Positions 1 to 8,700 of a DNA stretch of 13,508 nt are shown here, in pieces. Every line of letters starts with the position of its first letter. The stretch's first letter is position 1. Source of the stretch: Haplosporangium gracile (taxonomy: Eukaryota; Mortierellomycota; Mortierellomycetes; Mortierellales; Mortierellaceae). Location of the stretch: the NCBI GenBank assembly GCA_015499985.1, contig JAAAUF010001039.1, positions 1-13,508 of the forward strand, read 5' to 3'. A model generated the notes under the pieces. It searched no databases. It saw only the letters and a list, made by a program, of their open reading frames with translations, and was not told the DNA's origin. The translations under genes were made by a program, and so were the position numbers.

Positions 1-163
1 CTTCCACATATCTCGAGAGTGCTCCTTGCCAGACCTCAAGCTTCTTGGGACAGCTAAAGAGGAGGTGCCGATTCGTCTCCGCGTGAACTTGAAAGACGCG
101 ACAGATGGGGCTCTCGTCAGTCAAGATGATAAGTGTCGGCAGCCATTTCGCCCGAGTCACGTG
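1..163 (-). mobile_element. 5'-truncated LINE-type reverse transcriptase zinc-binding tail (fragment)
   Basis: On the minus strand one frame stays open from 211 to the left edge. Its last ~55 residues look like the reverse-transcriptase zinc-binding region (zf-RVT type) found at the end of many non-LTR retroelement polyproteins. Visible landmarks are the stretch HVTRAKWLPTL, an SPIC segment (Cys codon 101-103), an ET pair followed by H-x4-C (His 65-67, Cys 50-52) and a trailing VW. The second cysteine of the usual C-x2-C pair reads Phe (TTT, 92-94), one base away from Cys. The element's 5' side faces the TBP promoter and the frame stops at 212-214, so it is cut off on its 5' side, as LINE insertions often are. 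Its 3' end lies outside the window. It is probably a dead copy; a diverged domesticated domain is the alternative. Confidence 0.55.
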
Positions 164-220
164 TTCACTTTTCTTAAATAAAATTGCCGATGAGAAACAG
201 TTACGGTGACATCACCAAGC

Positions 221-237
221 CGGCTCTGCCAGAGCCG
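221..237. promoter_or_regulatory. 17-bp CGG-N11-CCG palindrome in the TBP promoter
   Basis: The 17 bases CGGCTCTGCCAGAGCCG form a perfect inverted repeat around a single central base: two 8-bp arms starting with CGG and ending with CCG. Inverted CGG triplets are the recognised half-sites of dimeric Zn(II)2Cys6 proteins, and an 11-bp gap is the spacing known for Gal4. The site lies 55 bp upstream of the TATA box of the TBP gene. Which protein, if any, binds it cannot be told from the sequence; a chance palindrome remains possible. Confidence 0.4.
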
Positions 238-291
238 AATTTTTTTTCGCTTCTTGCGGTTTTCGCCTCTTGTTCTCCTTCCTTCCTCTCA

Positions 292-299
292 TATAAAAG
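292..299 (+). promoter_or_regulatory. TATA box of the TBP gene
   Basis: TATAAAAG is a strong TATA-element match. It lies about 350 bp upstream of the TBP start codon, in a pyrimidine-rich promoter stretch. If used, transcription would start some 30-60 bp or more downstream, giving a leader of roughly 250-300 nt. A TATA element in front of the gene for the TATA-binding protein allows autoregulation, but that is inference. Confidence 0.5.
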
Positions 300-462
300 C
301 ACAACAAACGACATCCATCACCCAAAGGCCACAAGGGTTCCTGCTTTAAAAAAAAAAGACACATCCTTCTCAACACCCCACAAACAGACTCACTCCCTCT
401 CCATCTCCAATACTCACGGACCATCCAGCAACGCACTCTCCACCTAAACGCTTCAATTAGAG

Positions 463-645
463 TCTCTCTCTCTCTCTCTCCTCTCGCCTCCTACCTCCTC
501 CTCTGCGCAGCGTTATTGAGCCATCCATCCATCCATACATACATACATATTCCTCCTCTCGTCACTCTTGATTGCCCCGTCTCCTCTGTGTTCCTTGCAC
601 GTTTAATCATCTTTCCTAAACCAAATCAAATCAAATCAAATCATC
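463..645 (+). repeat. Simple repeats in the TBP leader
   Basis: The presumed 5' leader carries three separate short repeats: a (TC)n tract at 463-485, an ATCC/ATAC tetranucleotide run at about 521-550, and an (AAATC)n pentanucleotide run at about 623-644 that ends a few bases before the start codon. No ATG occurs between the TATA box and the start codon at 646, so the leader has no upstream open reading frame and scanning should reach the TBP start directly. Confidence 0.75.
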
Positions 646-2485
646 ATGTTTGCCGTCCCATCGATCGCAGCCCCCGGCTCATCTAACACCGCACAACCTG
701 AAAAGCAGGCAGCTGCGGCAGACGTGTCAACGGACGAGCAGACCGCTGCCGACGCACCCCTCCACTCGGTTGCCGGTATTGTGCCAACTCTTCAGTAAGT
801 TTATAGCCTTTTGTTTGCTATTGCTGCTGGTATTGTCCGATTACTGAGGGTTCTAAAAGGCTTGTTAAGGAGTGTTTGTTTGTGAGAGTGAGTGAAAGAC
901 AGGCGAACGAATATACTGCTTGTTGCTGCTGCCTGTTTGTCGGCTGTGATGATAAAACACAACCCTTTTAATGTTGAAAGGTGGTTATTTTGTTGGATAA
1001 GCAGGACGATGCAACAGAAAAGACCCTCTGTGGTGTGTTGTTTTGTATGGTCGTCGTTTTTCCTAGCAGTGAAAGAGCAAACCCTCAATACGTTTACCAT
1101 ATCGACATAAATGAGTGAAAAACAAATGCTGGCTGTGAGTGTTGGTTAAGTGTTGAGGCGAAAGGGATATCTGGGAGCAAAAGATAAGGGCAAACGGGGT
1201 GATGTATGTGTACGGTTTGTGGAAGGGGGAGGGAGGAGTGAAGGAGGTGTGTGTATGTGTGTGTGTGCGTGTGTGTGCCAAAAGACGGAAGCTATTTATT
1301 GCATTGGCCACTGGCGGTGGCTTGTCCAGAAAAAATCGCTCTTTGCCTGACCATGTCCTATACAATGTCGAAACATGACATTAACAAATATCTTATACTA
1401 CTGCACTTTATCCTTAATAGAAACATTGTCGCCACTGTCAACCTGGACTGTCGCTTGGATCTGAAGACAATAGCCTTGCACGCTCGTAACGCAGAGTACA
1501 ACCCCAAGGTACATTGACGCAGCTAGCTGAAGCAAACGATAGACGCACTTTGCTTTCTTGCTGTGTTCTTTTGTTGCAGCTGCTTGGTTGGCGCTTTTCT
1601 CATCCACACGATCAATGGGCTTTTTAAGGCGCATTGGTTATCGTAAACAACACTATGGGCAGAACAAAGAGGAAAACAAAGAAATGGGCAGAACAAAGAG
1701 GAAAACAAAGAAATGGGCAAAACACAAAGTAGCAAAAGGTTATTCAACTTTTTTACTTATTTATTTGCATCTCCCATTTGCATATCGCATACTTTCTTGC
1801 GGTCCTGGTCTCTCTCCGTCACCGTTTCGCTTCTTGGCCCATCTTTTAGCGTTTCGCTGCTGTGATCATGAGAATTCGTGACCCCAAGACAACTGCTTTG
1901 ATCTTTGCCTCCGGTAAGATGGTCGTTACAGGAGCCAAATCTGAGGACGACTCCAAGCTGGCCTCGCGCAAGTACGCTCGTATCATCCAAAAGTTGGGCT
2001 TCTCCGCGAAGTTCACAGACTTCAAGATCCAGAACATTGTCGGTTCTTGTGATGTCAAGTTCCCTATCCGTCTTGAGGGACTGGCCTATGCTCACGGTCC
2101 CTTCACATCCGTAAGCGGAGCTGGTTCTTGACAAAAGCTTGTTTTTCTTCTGGGATATTGCGGATGCTGTTATCTTTTGAGATGTAATATCTGAACCCAT
2201 TTTTTTTTGCGTGTGTAATTTAGTACGAACCTGAGTTGTTCCCTGGTCTCATTTACCGCATGGTCAAGCCCAAGATCGTGTTGCTTATCTTCGTTTCGGG
2301 CAAAATTGTCCTGACTGGTGCAAAGGTAATAATCAGTTAATTGCCCTTACATGGCAATATCTATCTACCCTTGAGACATACCTCCTAACAATGATGTGCC
2401 ATATTTTAACCAACAGGTCCGCGAGGAGATCTACCAAGCCTTCGAGGCTATATACCCCGTGTTGACGGAGTTCCGCAAGCCCTAA
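646..2485 (+). CDS. TATA-binding protein (TBP), five exons
   Basis: TBP is the saddle-shaped nuclear protein that binds and bends TATA DNA and nucleates TFIID, SL1- and TFIIIB-type complexes. Exons: 646-794, 1421-1508, 1850-2110, 2224-2325 and 2417-2485. All junctions are GT-AG and the joined length (669 nt) codes for 222 residues. Residues 1-42 are a short Ala/Ser-rich variable N-terminus. From about residue 43 to the end is the conserved two-repeat core, nearly identical to yeast TBP. The four intercalating phenylalanines are present (F81, F98, F172, F189, equal to yeast numbering minus 18), as are the paired asparagines N51 and N141 and the YEPELFPG stirrup. Exon 1 ends inside the codon for Q50. 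Introns are 626, 341, 113 and 91 bp. The start is the first ATG after the TATA box. Nothing essential is missing, so this should be a working gene. The neighbour downstream is convergent. Confidence 0.97.
1247..1278 (+). repeat. (GT)n microsatellite in TBP intron 1
   Basis: An imperfect GT dinucleotide tract lies in the 626-bp first intron, which is otherwise unremarkable AT/GT-rich sequence. It accounts for the Val/Cys-rich nonsense frames read through this stretch. Confidence 0.85.
1655..1729 (+). repeat. 29-bp tandem repeat in TBP intron 2
   Basis: A 29-bp purine-rich unit beginning ATGGGCAGAACAAAG occurs twice without a mismatch (1655-1683 and 1684-1712). A third, diverged partial copy starts at 1713. 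It lies inside intron 2 (1509-1849), well before the acceptor at 1848-1849, and probably arose by recent slippage or unequal exchange. Confidence 0.9.
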
Positions 2486-3045
2486 GGGTTGTCTGTTCCC
2501 TTATGGTGGGTCCCTCCTGTGCAACCACATGTTCTGTCATTGGACAAACAACACAAACAAAAACTTGAAGCTGGTGGACAAACAACCAAAAAAACAACAC
2601 ATACACACACAATGGAAGGGTGTGGGACAAGCAAAAAGTGAACGACTGGATACAACAGTGCCGTTGAACAACCTTCCCTTTTCTCTCTTGCCATCACGGT
2701 TTCCCATACCATTTCGTATTCTGCATTCGCCTTTCCTTCTTCCTTTATTTTTTTTTTCTTTTTCCTACTTGTATTGTAACTCCTTTCTTCTTCTCTTCTC
2801 TTGCTTCCCCTCTAAAAGTCGTACAACTTGCAACTTTATCTTCTTCTCCTCCACATGTACCATATCACATCAGCACACACAAACACATCACCACCGATTC
2901 TTTCTTTTGCGCCTCCAGACACAAAAAAATACTGAAAAACAAACCAAAATAATAAAAAAAAAAAAAGACAAATGTACAAAATGTGTGTTGTTTTTACTCT
3001 GTTGCAAAAAAGATGAAAACGAATGAATGCTTTTTAATGCGATTG
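2486..3045. other. Convergent spacer: 3' ends of TBP and the transcription factor
   Basis: These 560 bp separate two stop codons that face each other. No gene is seen. The stretch is pyrimidine-rich on the plus strand and ends in a run of A. AATAAA motifs occur on both strands: 2951-2956 (plus, 465 nt past the TBP stop) and 2745-2750 (minus, about 300 nt past the other stop). If both are used the two 3' untranslated regions overlap. The motifs are simple enough to arise by chance in such sequence. Confidence 0.5.
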
Positions 3046-6000
3046 CTAATGGTACGCAACTGGGCGTCGATTTGAGTCCTGAAGAGCTTGTTGCTGTTGT
3101 TGCTGTTGTTGTTGTTGATGCTGAAGACTATTGCTGGTGACCTGGGAAAAGATTTGACCCTTGAGCATGATGTCGGGGTCGTTCATGTAGTCCATAAGAC
3201 TCTCACGACCATCTGCGCCTCCTCCTCCGGAGACAAGGTTAGACGTCGCAGTAGTAACAGCACCGCCATGTCCTCCTCCGCCACCTCCCATTCCACCAAA
3301 TAGCATGCTGCTCTGACTTGTCGTATCCATAGCCCCATAACCAGATCCAACCGCCAGAACAGTTGAACCGTCATGTCCTCCGCCACCACCGCCGTTAGCA
3401 GCAGCCAGGGTGCTGTATATTAGCATATCCTGTCCGAAGTCGTTTCCGCCCACATATGCCATGGCGGCGTTCATCGGCGTCAGAATTCCGTGCTGCTTTG
3501 TCGATGTAGTGAAAGCATGGTCGACCTGAGCATAGTTGGACAACAGTTGGTGCTGTTGATTTGAGCCGGCCGAGAGAGGGGAGACTAAGTCTAAGGGTTC
3601 CGAGAAGGAATTGCTCGTCACCGACGTCGTCGAGATGAGCGGAGGTGGGTAAGAAGGTGGATGGCCGTCCTGAACCGAGAAACTCATATCGCCAATCGTA
3701 ACTGGGAACCCAGCGAACATTCCAAAGCCCTCAAATCCAGACAAGAGTTGCGATTCCTGAAGAGTCATCTTGACTGGCGGGTTTTGAGCCTGAGATTGGC
3801 CCTGCGATTGAAATTGAGATTGAGACTGGGAGTAAATCTCCTGGTTGCCATAGTCGGCAAGACCGTCTCCATCAGAAGACGAGAGAGGCATGCCCGATCC
3901 AAGCGCAATGAGCTGCTGTTGAATCTCGATCTCCAAGTTCTGCACCTCCTGCTCCGTAAATTTGTTGTTGCGCAAAAGGGCATCGTACTCTGCAAGCTTG
4001 CTCCGCTGCGCATCGTTCAGACGCTGCTTCCAGATCCCATACTGATCGTAGATCACGGTCGGGTTGCTGCCATCCTCGCCTTCCATACCCCTGGCACTTG
4101 AGAAGCCAGTTGTCGAGCTGGTCTGATAGGCCAAACTGTCGCTCAATTGCTGCTGTCCACTGCTGAACGAAGACAGATGATGGTGTCGTGAGCTGTGATC
4201 GTGGAGAGGCGTAAAGTAGGTGTCCTGGTCTGGTCCGCTAACAGCATAGCCGCTGCCAGCAAACCCGCTGTCCGCTGTGGTCTTGCCACCGTCGGTCGAA
4301 AAATGGGGGAGGGGTGCATTTGAGACACGATGTGGGAGGTGAGGACGATTAGCGAACGATACATTGTTGTGATGCAGAGAAGCTCCTGACGATCCTGACA
4401 TCGGAATCGAACCAATAGGAGCAGAAGTTTGATCTGATGGAGAGGCGATGTCGTTATAGCCGGTGACTATGTAGTTGCTATCGACAACAGGATATTGACT
4501 GCGTTTTACGCTCACATCGTGTGGAGACTGAGGCTGATATTGCTGCTGTTGAGACTGGTAGTATTGTTGATTGTGCTGCTGCTGCTGTGGGGGGAAACGA
4601 GCATTGCCCTGGAGCGAAGAGGCGGACTTGGACCGAGATGTCGTCACGCTTGGGTGTGGGCACTGTTGAGATTGTTGCTGTTGTTGCTGAACGTTCGACT
4701 GCTGCTGTTGCTGTTGAAGTTGTTGTTGTTGAAGAGCAAATCCTTGCTGCTTATTGGGAAGTACGAATTGGCCAGCCATTCTCAAATCCTGGGTCTCTGT
4801 ATCGTCTTGGTCGCTCGCCTGTCCATAATCATAGTCGCCCTGCTGCTGTTCCTCTTCCTCCTCTTCCTCTTCCTCTTCCTCTTCCTCCTCCTCTTCCTCT
4901 TCATCTGAGCTCTCACCCTCTGAGTATCCTGTGACATCAGTGGACATGCCGGGGGAACTCTCGGAGATGAACCCTGGTGATCGCTCATTCCTCGGTGGGG
5001 AGGTTGGGGCGTCGACCCTGAATGGCTCCACCTTCTCTGCCGTGAGCTTGGTGACACCCTCGTAGCCGTGGGCCACAAAGCCGAGGAGTTGAGGACGCTC
5101 CATGCTGGAGGATGCGCGGACAATTTCGTGGAGCATCTGCTTGATCTCGTCGCAATACCGTTGAGCGCTCTCCTCCTTGCCAAGGATCTTGCTTGCGACA
5201 ATGTTAGCAAAGGCTCCTGCAGCCACGGGCAGGATGACGTGGGCGTTCATGCGAGTCATTGGACGGGTGCTGTAAATGTTCTTGATTCCGAGGGCGGCAT
5301 CATAGCAGTACGAGCTCCAAATACCATGGACTCCCAGCTCACGATGACTTTCATGAAGCTGGAAGGTATGGTGCAAACTGATCTCGAACATATAGGCGAC
5401 GACGTGGTAGAACTTTGAGAACCTTGACTGGCTCACCATGGCGTCCATGTCGGTAGGCGTGACACGGAGGTACGACGGTAAGGTCTTGGTGCGCCACTCA
5501 TGCATCGCCTCTCGCATCTCGTCGACCTTCGTATGGGGGCGCTGGCGGGTCGCTGTGCAAGTGATATCGGCGACTCTCGAACAGATCTCGTACATAGGGA
5601 CAAAGTGCTCCAGATCCTTGATTCCCTCATAGTCGTCCTGTGGGTTGCCCCGGAAATCGTGGCACTGATCCGATACCTGCCTTGAAGGAAAGGGGATGTC
5701 GTAGTCATTGGCGGTGATGAAAGGTGCCTGGTGGCTGAGAGAGTATCCGGAGCAGACAATCACGATACACCAAAAGATGCGGTGGCCGAGTTCGATGGAT
5801 TCGGCGGTGTGCGCATTGGGGCCCTTGTATTGGTAGTAGTAGCCCTTGACGCGGTTCAGTCCAAGTCCTGCGGCGGCCGAATGAGAGAGGGCAACGAGGT
5901 TATGAACGGCGTCGTAATTGGCGACGGAAGAATAGAATCCTGTCAAGATGAGGTAGCATTGGCAGTTGGTAATGGAGGAGTTGAAGACATCCTGAGTGTT

Positions 6001-8180
6001 AAAGTAATGAAACTTTCTGCACATGCTAGCACCGAAGTTGGGCTCCATCTTGGCAACCACATCTTGATCGCCCATCTCATGTCGGAATGCGAAACCGGTA
6101 GCCAAGACACAGGTTAGGAGCTTCTGCACCTCCATCGTAAGCAACTGGGCGGGATCCGAGACCTGGTCCATGAACGCCTTCCGGTTGAGGACAGGAATGT
6201 AGTAGTTGAAGTGGTTAAAGTAGCAATCGATGATGGTCTTTTCGGCATACCCGATTGACTGAATGCGGTTGCTGTCACTCTGAAAATCAAATGGGGGTGG
6301 CTCATATCGAGGGAGGTTGATGACCTGGGAGAGGATGGGCCCAAAGTTATTGTTTGAGCCGGCAATGTCAAGTTGGCCCATTCTGGCGACGATGATGTTG
6401 GGGCTCTATTGTGGTTCGTTCGTTGGAAAAAAAGATGAAGCGGAGGTCCAAGCGTCAGGCGGGCACGTTAGTCTCGGGTAATAACAAGGGAGTATGGATA
6501 GGGAATAACGGCGGATGAGGCTATGCGAAACACGACCAACCATGAGCTTTTGGGTCTGCTCTTGCTTCTTCATCAGGACGTAAGCATCGTGGATCCTCCT
6601 CTTGGCCGCGCTGAGCGAGTCGTACTTGCAAGGTATTGACGCTGCCTCGCAGGAGACACATGGCTCCAACCCATTGCACTATTTTAATTGAAAACATAAC
6701 AGGATTAGCGTTAATATGACTTATGCGTATGGCTTACCCTATGCATTGCAGGGTAAAAATGTTTTAACAGAAAGGATAAGATGTAAATAAGTGACGATTG
6801 CAGTTTTTCCCCCTTCCCCTGATATGGGATGAAGAGAAGATCGCATTCGGCAGGACCACAGCAAAACACGCAATAAGCGTGACACATCGAGAACGAAATC
6901 TTGTATAAACCCAATTGAAAAGAAAAAAAAAAGGGATGACGAATCGGCGCCTCGTCCTTGTTGGGGGATCCGAGAACGCCGTACGCCGTATGGTGCGATG
7001 CAAACTACAGGGTCTCTCAGTACATGTATACTAACAGATCTTTGCACCCGTCCCTTCTCATCTTTCTGCGACACCAGTCGCACAATTGAACCATGCTAAC
7101 CAGTCTGGGAAGGCCGCATGTGCTCCACTCCACTCTCGTCGCCCAATGTCAATTATCTTTTTTGTTGTTGTTGATGTATTTGCATTAGTTTTGTTTTAGC
7201 TGGGTGTGAAAAGTCAAAAGAAAAAAAAAAAGTTCAAAGACGTTCGTTGGTTCGTCGAGTTGAGCACTCACACACTTCACCAAACGTAAATACACAATCA
7301 TGCACATGCTCGCTTAGGCACATCCCGTTCACATACACAATATGCATATTAGTTAACCACAGGCCAAGACTCGACCAAGAGCCAGAGCACATTCGCACAT
7401 ACTCGCATCTCTTTAAGATCTCGCCATTGGCACCAATTGCTGCTGTTGTTGGTTTTTTTGGTGAGTAGACGCGTGATTTTTTCCTTATTCTCTATCTCTT
7501 TTTTGTTTGTCCATGTTTTCTGTTGTCTTTACTGGTTCTGGATTGTGTGCATGGTTTTTATATCATATGCCAATAATTGCAAGAGGCGCCAATGAGGATA
7601 TGCCGATAGGACAACCAACAACTAGGGGCTGCAAGTAAATGTGGGGCCCCGAGATAGATGACCCCAATATCGCCAACGAACAAATATCACAACAAACAAA
7701 CAAATAAAATCCCAATGGGGGAACAAAGAGTTACAACGAATACAAAAGACTACAACTCACCTTTCGATGACCCTCTTTGCAATTGTCGCAAGAGCTCACT
7801 TGAGGCTTCTTGTCGCCTCCTTCAAGTTTCTTGCCATTTCTTTTCTGCTTCTTCGGTGTACCGGTGTGCGTCCGCTTCTTGGCAGCAGCGGATGCTGTTG
7901 TCGCATTTGCTGTTGCCACATCCGCAGCAGCCGAGGCGGAGGTAGAACCGGCACTGGACGATGAAGACAACGCCTGCTGTTGATGCCGATGTTGCTGTTG
8001 CTGGTGTTGTTGCTGTTGCTGACGCTGTTGCTGCTGTGAGTTCTGCTGGGTGACGGCGGGCCGGTGTTGCGGCTGAGTGGTGGGCTGAGGCAGGGGTGGT
8101 GGGGCGGGTCGCGCAGGGTGTGAGTTGGGGTGCTGCTGTCTGTTTGTTGACGACGAGCCGTTTGGCTGAGCCTTCTGCAT
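3046..8180 (-). CDS. Zn(II)2Cys6 fungal-specific transcription factor, about 1,305 aa, three exons
   Basis: A nuclear DNA-binding regulator; its targets are unknown. Exons on the minus strand: 8180-7761 (140 codons), 6678-6541 (46) and 6405-3046 (1,119), all joined in phase 0. Residues 1-130 are Gln/Pro/Ser/Ala-rich with a basic, NLS-like run at about 101-118. The zinc cluster has six cysteines at 131, 134, 141, 147, 150 and 157: C-x2-C-x6-C-x5-C-x2-C-x6-C, an exact family spacing. About residues 239-430 are a fungal-specific transcription-factor region (PF04082 type), ending in RIFWCIVIVCSGYSLSHQAP and a DYDIPFPSR segment. At about 685-705 there is an unbroken run of 18 Glu after SSD, then polyglutamine (about 745-770), glycine-rich patches and a final Gln run. 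The start ATG directly follows an in-frame TAG and is the only Met in exon 1; its context (T at -3) is weak. The donor of intron 2 (GTTGGT) is the least certain junction. I do not recognise a named orthologue. Confidence 0.88.
4851..4904 (-). repeat. GAA/GAG repeat coding a polyglutamate tract
   Basis: An imperfect GAGGAA hexanucleotide repeat in the transcription factor's last exon encodes 18 consecutive glutamates, followed at once by CAG codons for glutamine. GAA and GAG are mixed, so the tract is not a single pure microsatellite, although it is a likely site of length variation. Acidic and glutamine-rich stretches are classic activation-domain features; that role here is inference. Confidence 0.85.
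6679..7760 (-). other. 1,082-bp intron splitting the zinc cluster
   Basis: The donor is GTGAGT right after the codons for CDNCKEGHRK. The acceptor is TTAAAATAG right before TGC, the third zinc-binding cysteine. The exact six-cysteine spacing after joining is the proof of this junction. At over 1 kb it is about ten times longer than most introns nearby. Inside it I see only AT-rich sequence, short homopolymers and an open frame of about 115 codons at 7083-6739 with no family resemblance. Confidence 0.85.
7974..8048 (-). repeat. CAG/CAA repeat coding an N-terminal Gln/His tract
   Basis: Runs of CAG and CAA codons, interrupted by CAC/CAT and CGT/CGG, give a glutamine stretch broken by His and Arg at about residues 45-69 of the transcription factor, upstream of its zinc cluster. 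The mixed codons suggest an old, partly stabilised repeat. Confidence 0.8.
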
Positions 8181-8700
8181 CTATGCTATACTGTAGATGG
8201 GGTTTGAGAGGAAAGGGGAAAGACGAGAGGACAGAGAGGAGGAGAAGGAGGTGGTGACAACGGGTGGCGGAAAGAAGAAGGCTATTCTTTTTTTTGTTTG
8301 GAGTTGACTGCTACTTAGAATGGGATAAGGTGTGAAAAAAAAGTGTAAGGGGGAAGGAGAGCGAGACAGTGTATTAGATGTGGAAGCTCTTCAAGGGTGT
8401 TTGATCGTCAAAAGGGCGCGAGAAGGATGGATGTGGATGGGAGTGAGTTGAATGAGAAAGGGTATGTGTGTGAAAGATGGGAAAAGGTGAAATAGTGGTG
8501 GCGGTGAGTAGGATTGAATGAGTGAAGTGAAAGGGTGATGGTGGATTAGTGCGGATAGAAGAAGGGAAAGAAGAGAAGAGAAGAGAAGAGAAGAGAAGGG
8601 AGATTGAAAAAGAAGGAAAAAAAAAAAGAAAGAACAAGCGGGTGGAGCCGAATAACAGTTCAACTCAGGGCAGCAGAACAACTGCATAGATATGGGAAGA
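8181..8700 (-). promoter_or_regulatory. Pyrimidine-rich leader/promoter of the transcription factor gene
   Basis: Read on the minus strand, the 500 bp before the start codon are almost continuous C/T with a few ATGs. This resembles the leader of the TBP gene in the same window. It includes a pure (AAGAG)n pentanucleotide run on the plus strand at 8571-8597. No clear TATA element was seen. A stop codon in frame directly before the ATG at 8180 rules out a longer N-terminus in this frame without another splice. Confidence 0.45.
8571..8597 (+). repeat. (AAGAG)n microsatellite
   Basis: At least five direct copies of the pentanucleotide AAGAG lie in the purine-rich strand upstream of the transcription factor gene. 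Confidence 0.9.

Noticed and set aside
184..447. 87-codon plus-strand frame at the TBP promoter
   Set aside because: It spans the palindrome and TATA box and reads homopolymers; it starts before the likely transcription start.
1063..1365. 100-codon minus-strand frame in TBP intron 1
   Set aside because: A His/Thr run from the GT microsatellite; it lies in a well-supported intron on the other strand.
1655..1729. CRISPR-like array
   Set aside because: Units are directly abutting without spacers and lie in an intron of a eukaryotic gene; a plain tandem duplication.
2529..3026. 165-codon plus-strand frame downstream of TBP
   Set aside because: Its composition (Phe/Leu/Ser runs, then Lys runs) follows the T/C-rich and A-rich tracts of an untranslated spacer; no domain-like pattern.
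4403..4413. GGTTCGATTCC on the minus strand, a tRNA B-box look-alike
   Set aside because: It lies inside the coding exon of the transcription factor, with no A box or foldable cloverleaf around it.
4495..4934. Plus-strand frames of 137 codons rich in Leu, Val and Pro
   Set aside because: They are antisense readings of the Gln and Glu repeats in the minus-strand transcription factor exon.
6739..7083. 114-codon minus-strand frame inside the long intron, as a missing exon of the transcription factor
   Set aside because: Joining the flanking exons directly gives the exact six-cysteine zinc cluster; any insertion there would destroy it.
8374..8687. Two minus-strand frames of 87 and 98 codons made of Ser, Phe, Leu, Pro and His
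   Set aside because: Pure read-through of the C/T-rich leader; overlapping frames look alike because of the simple sequence.
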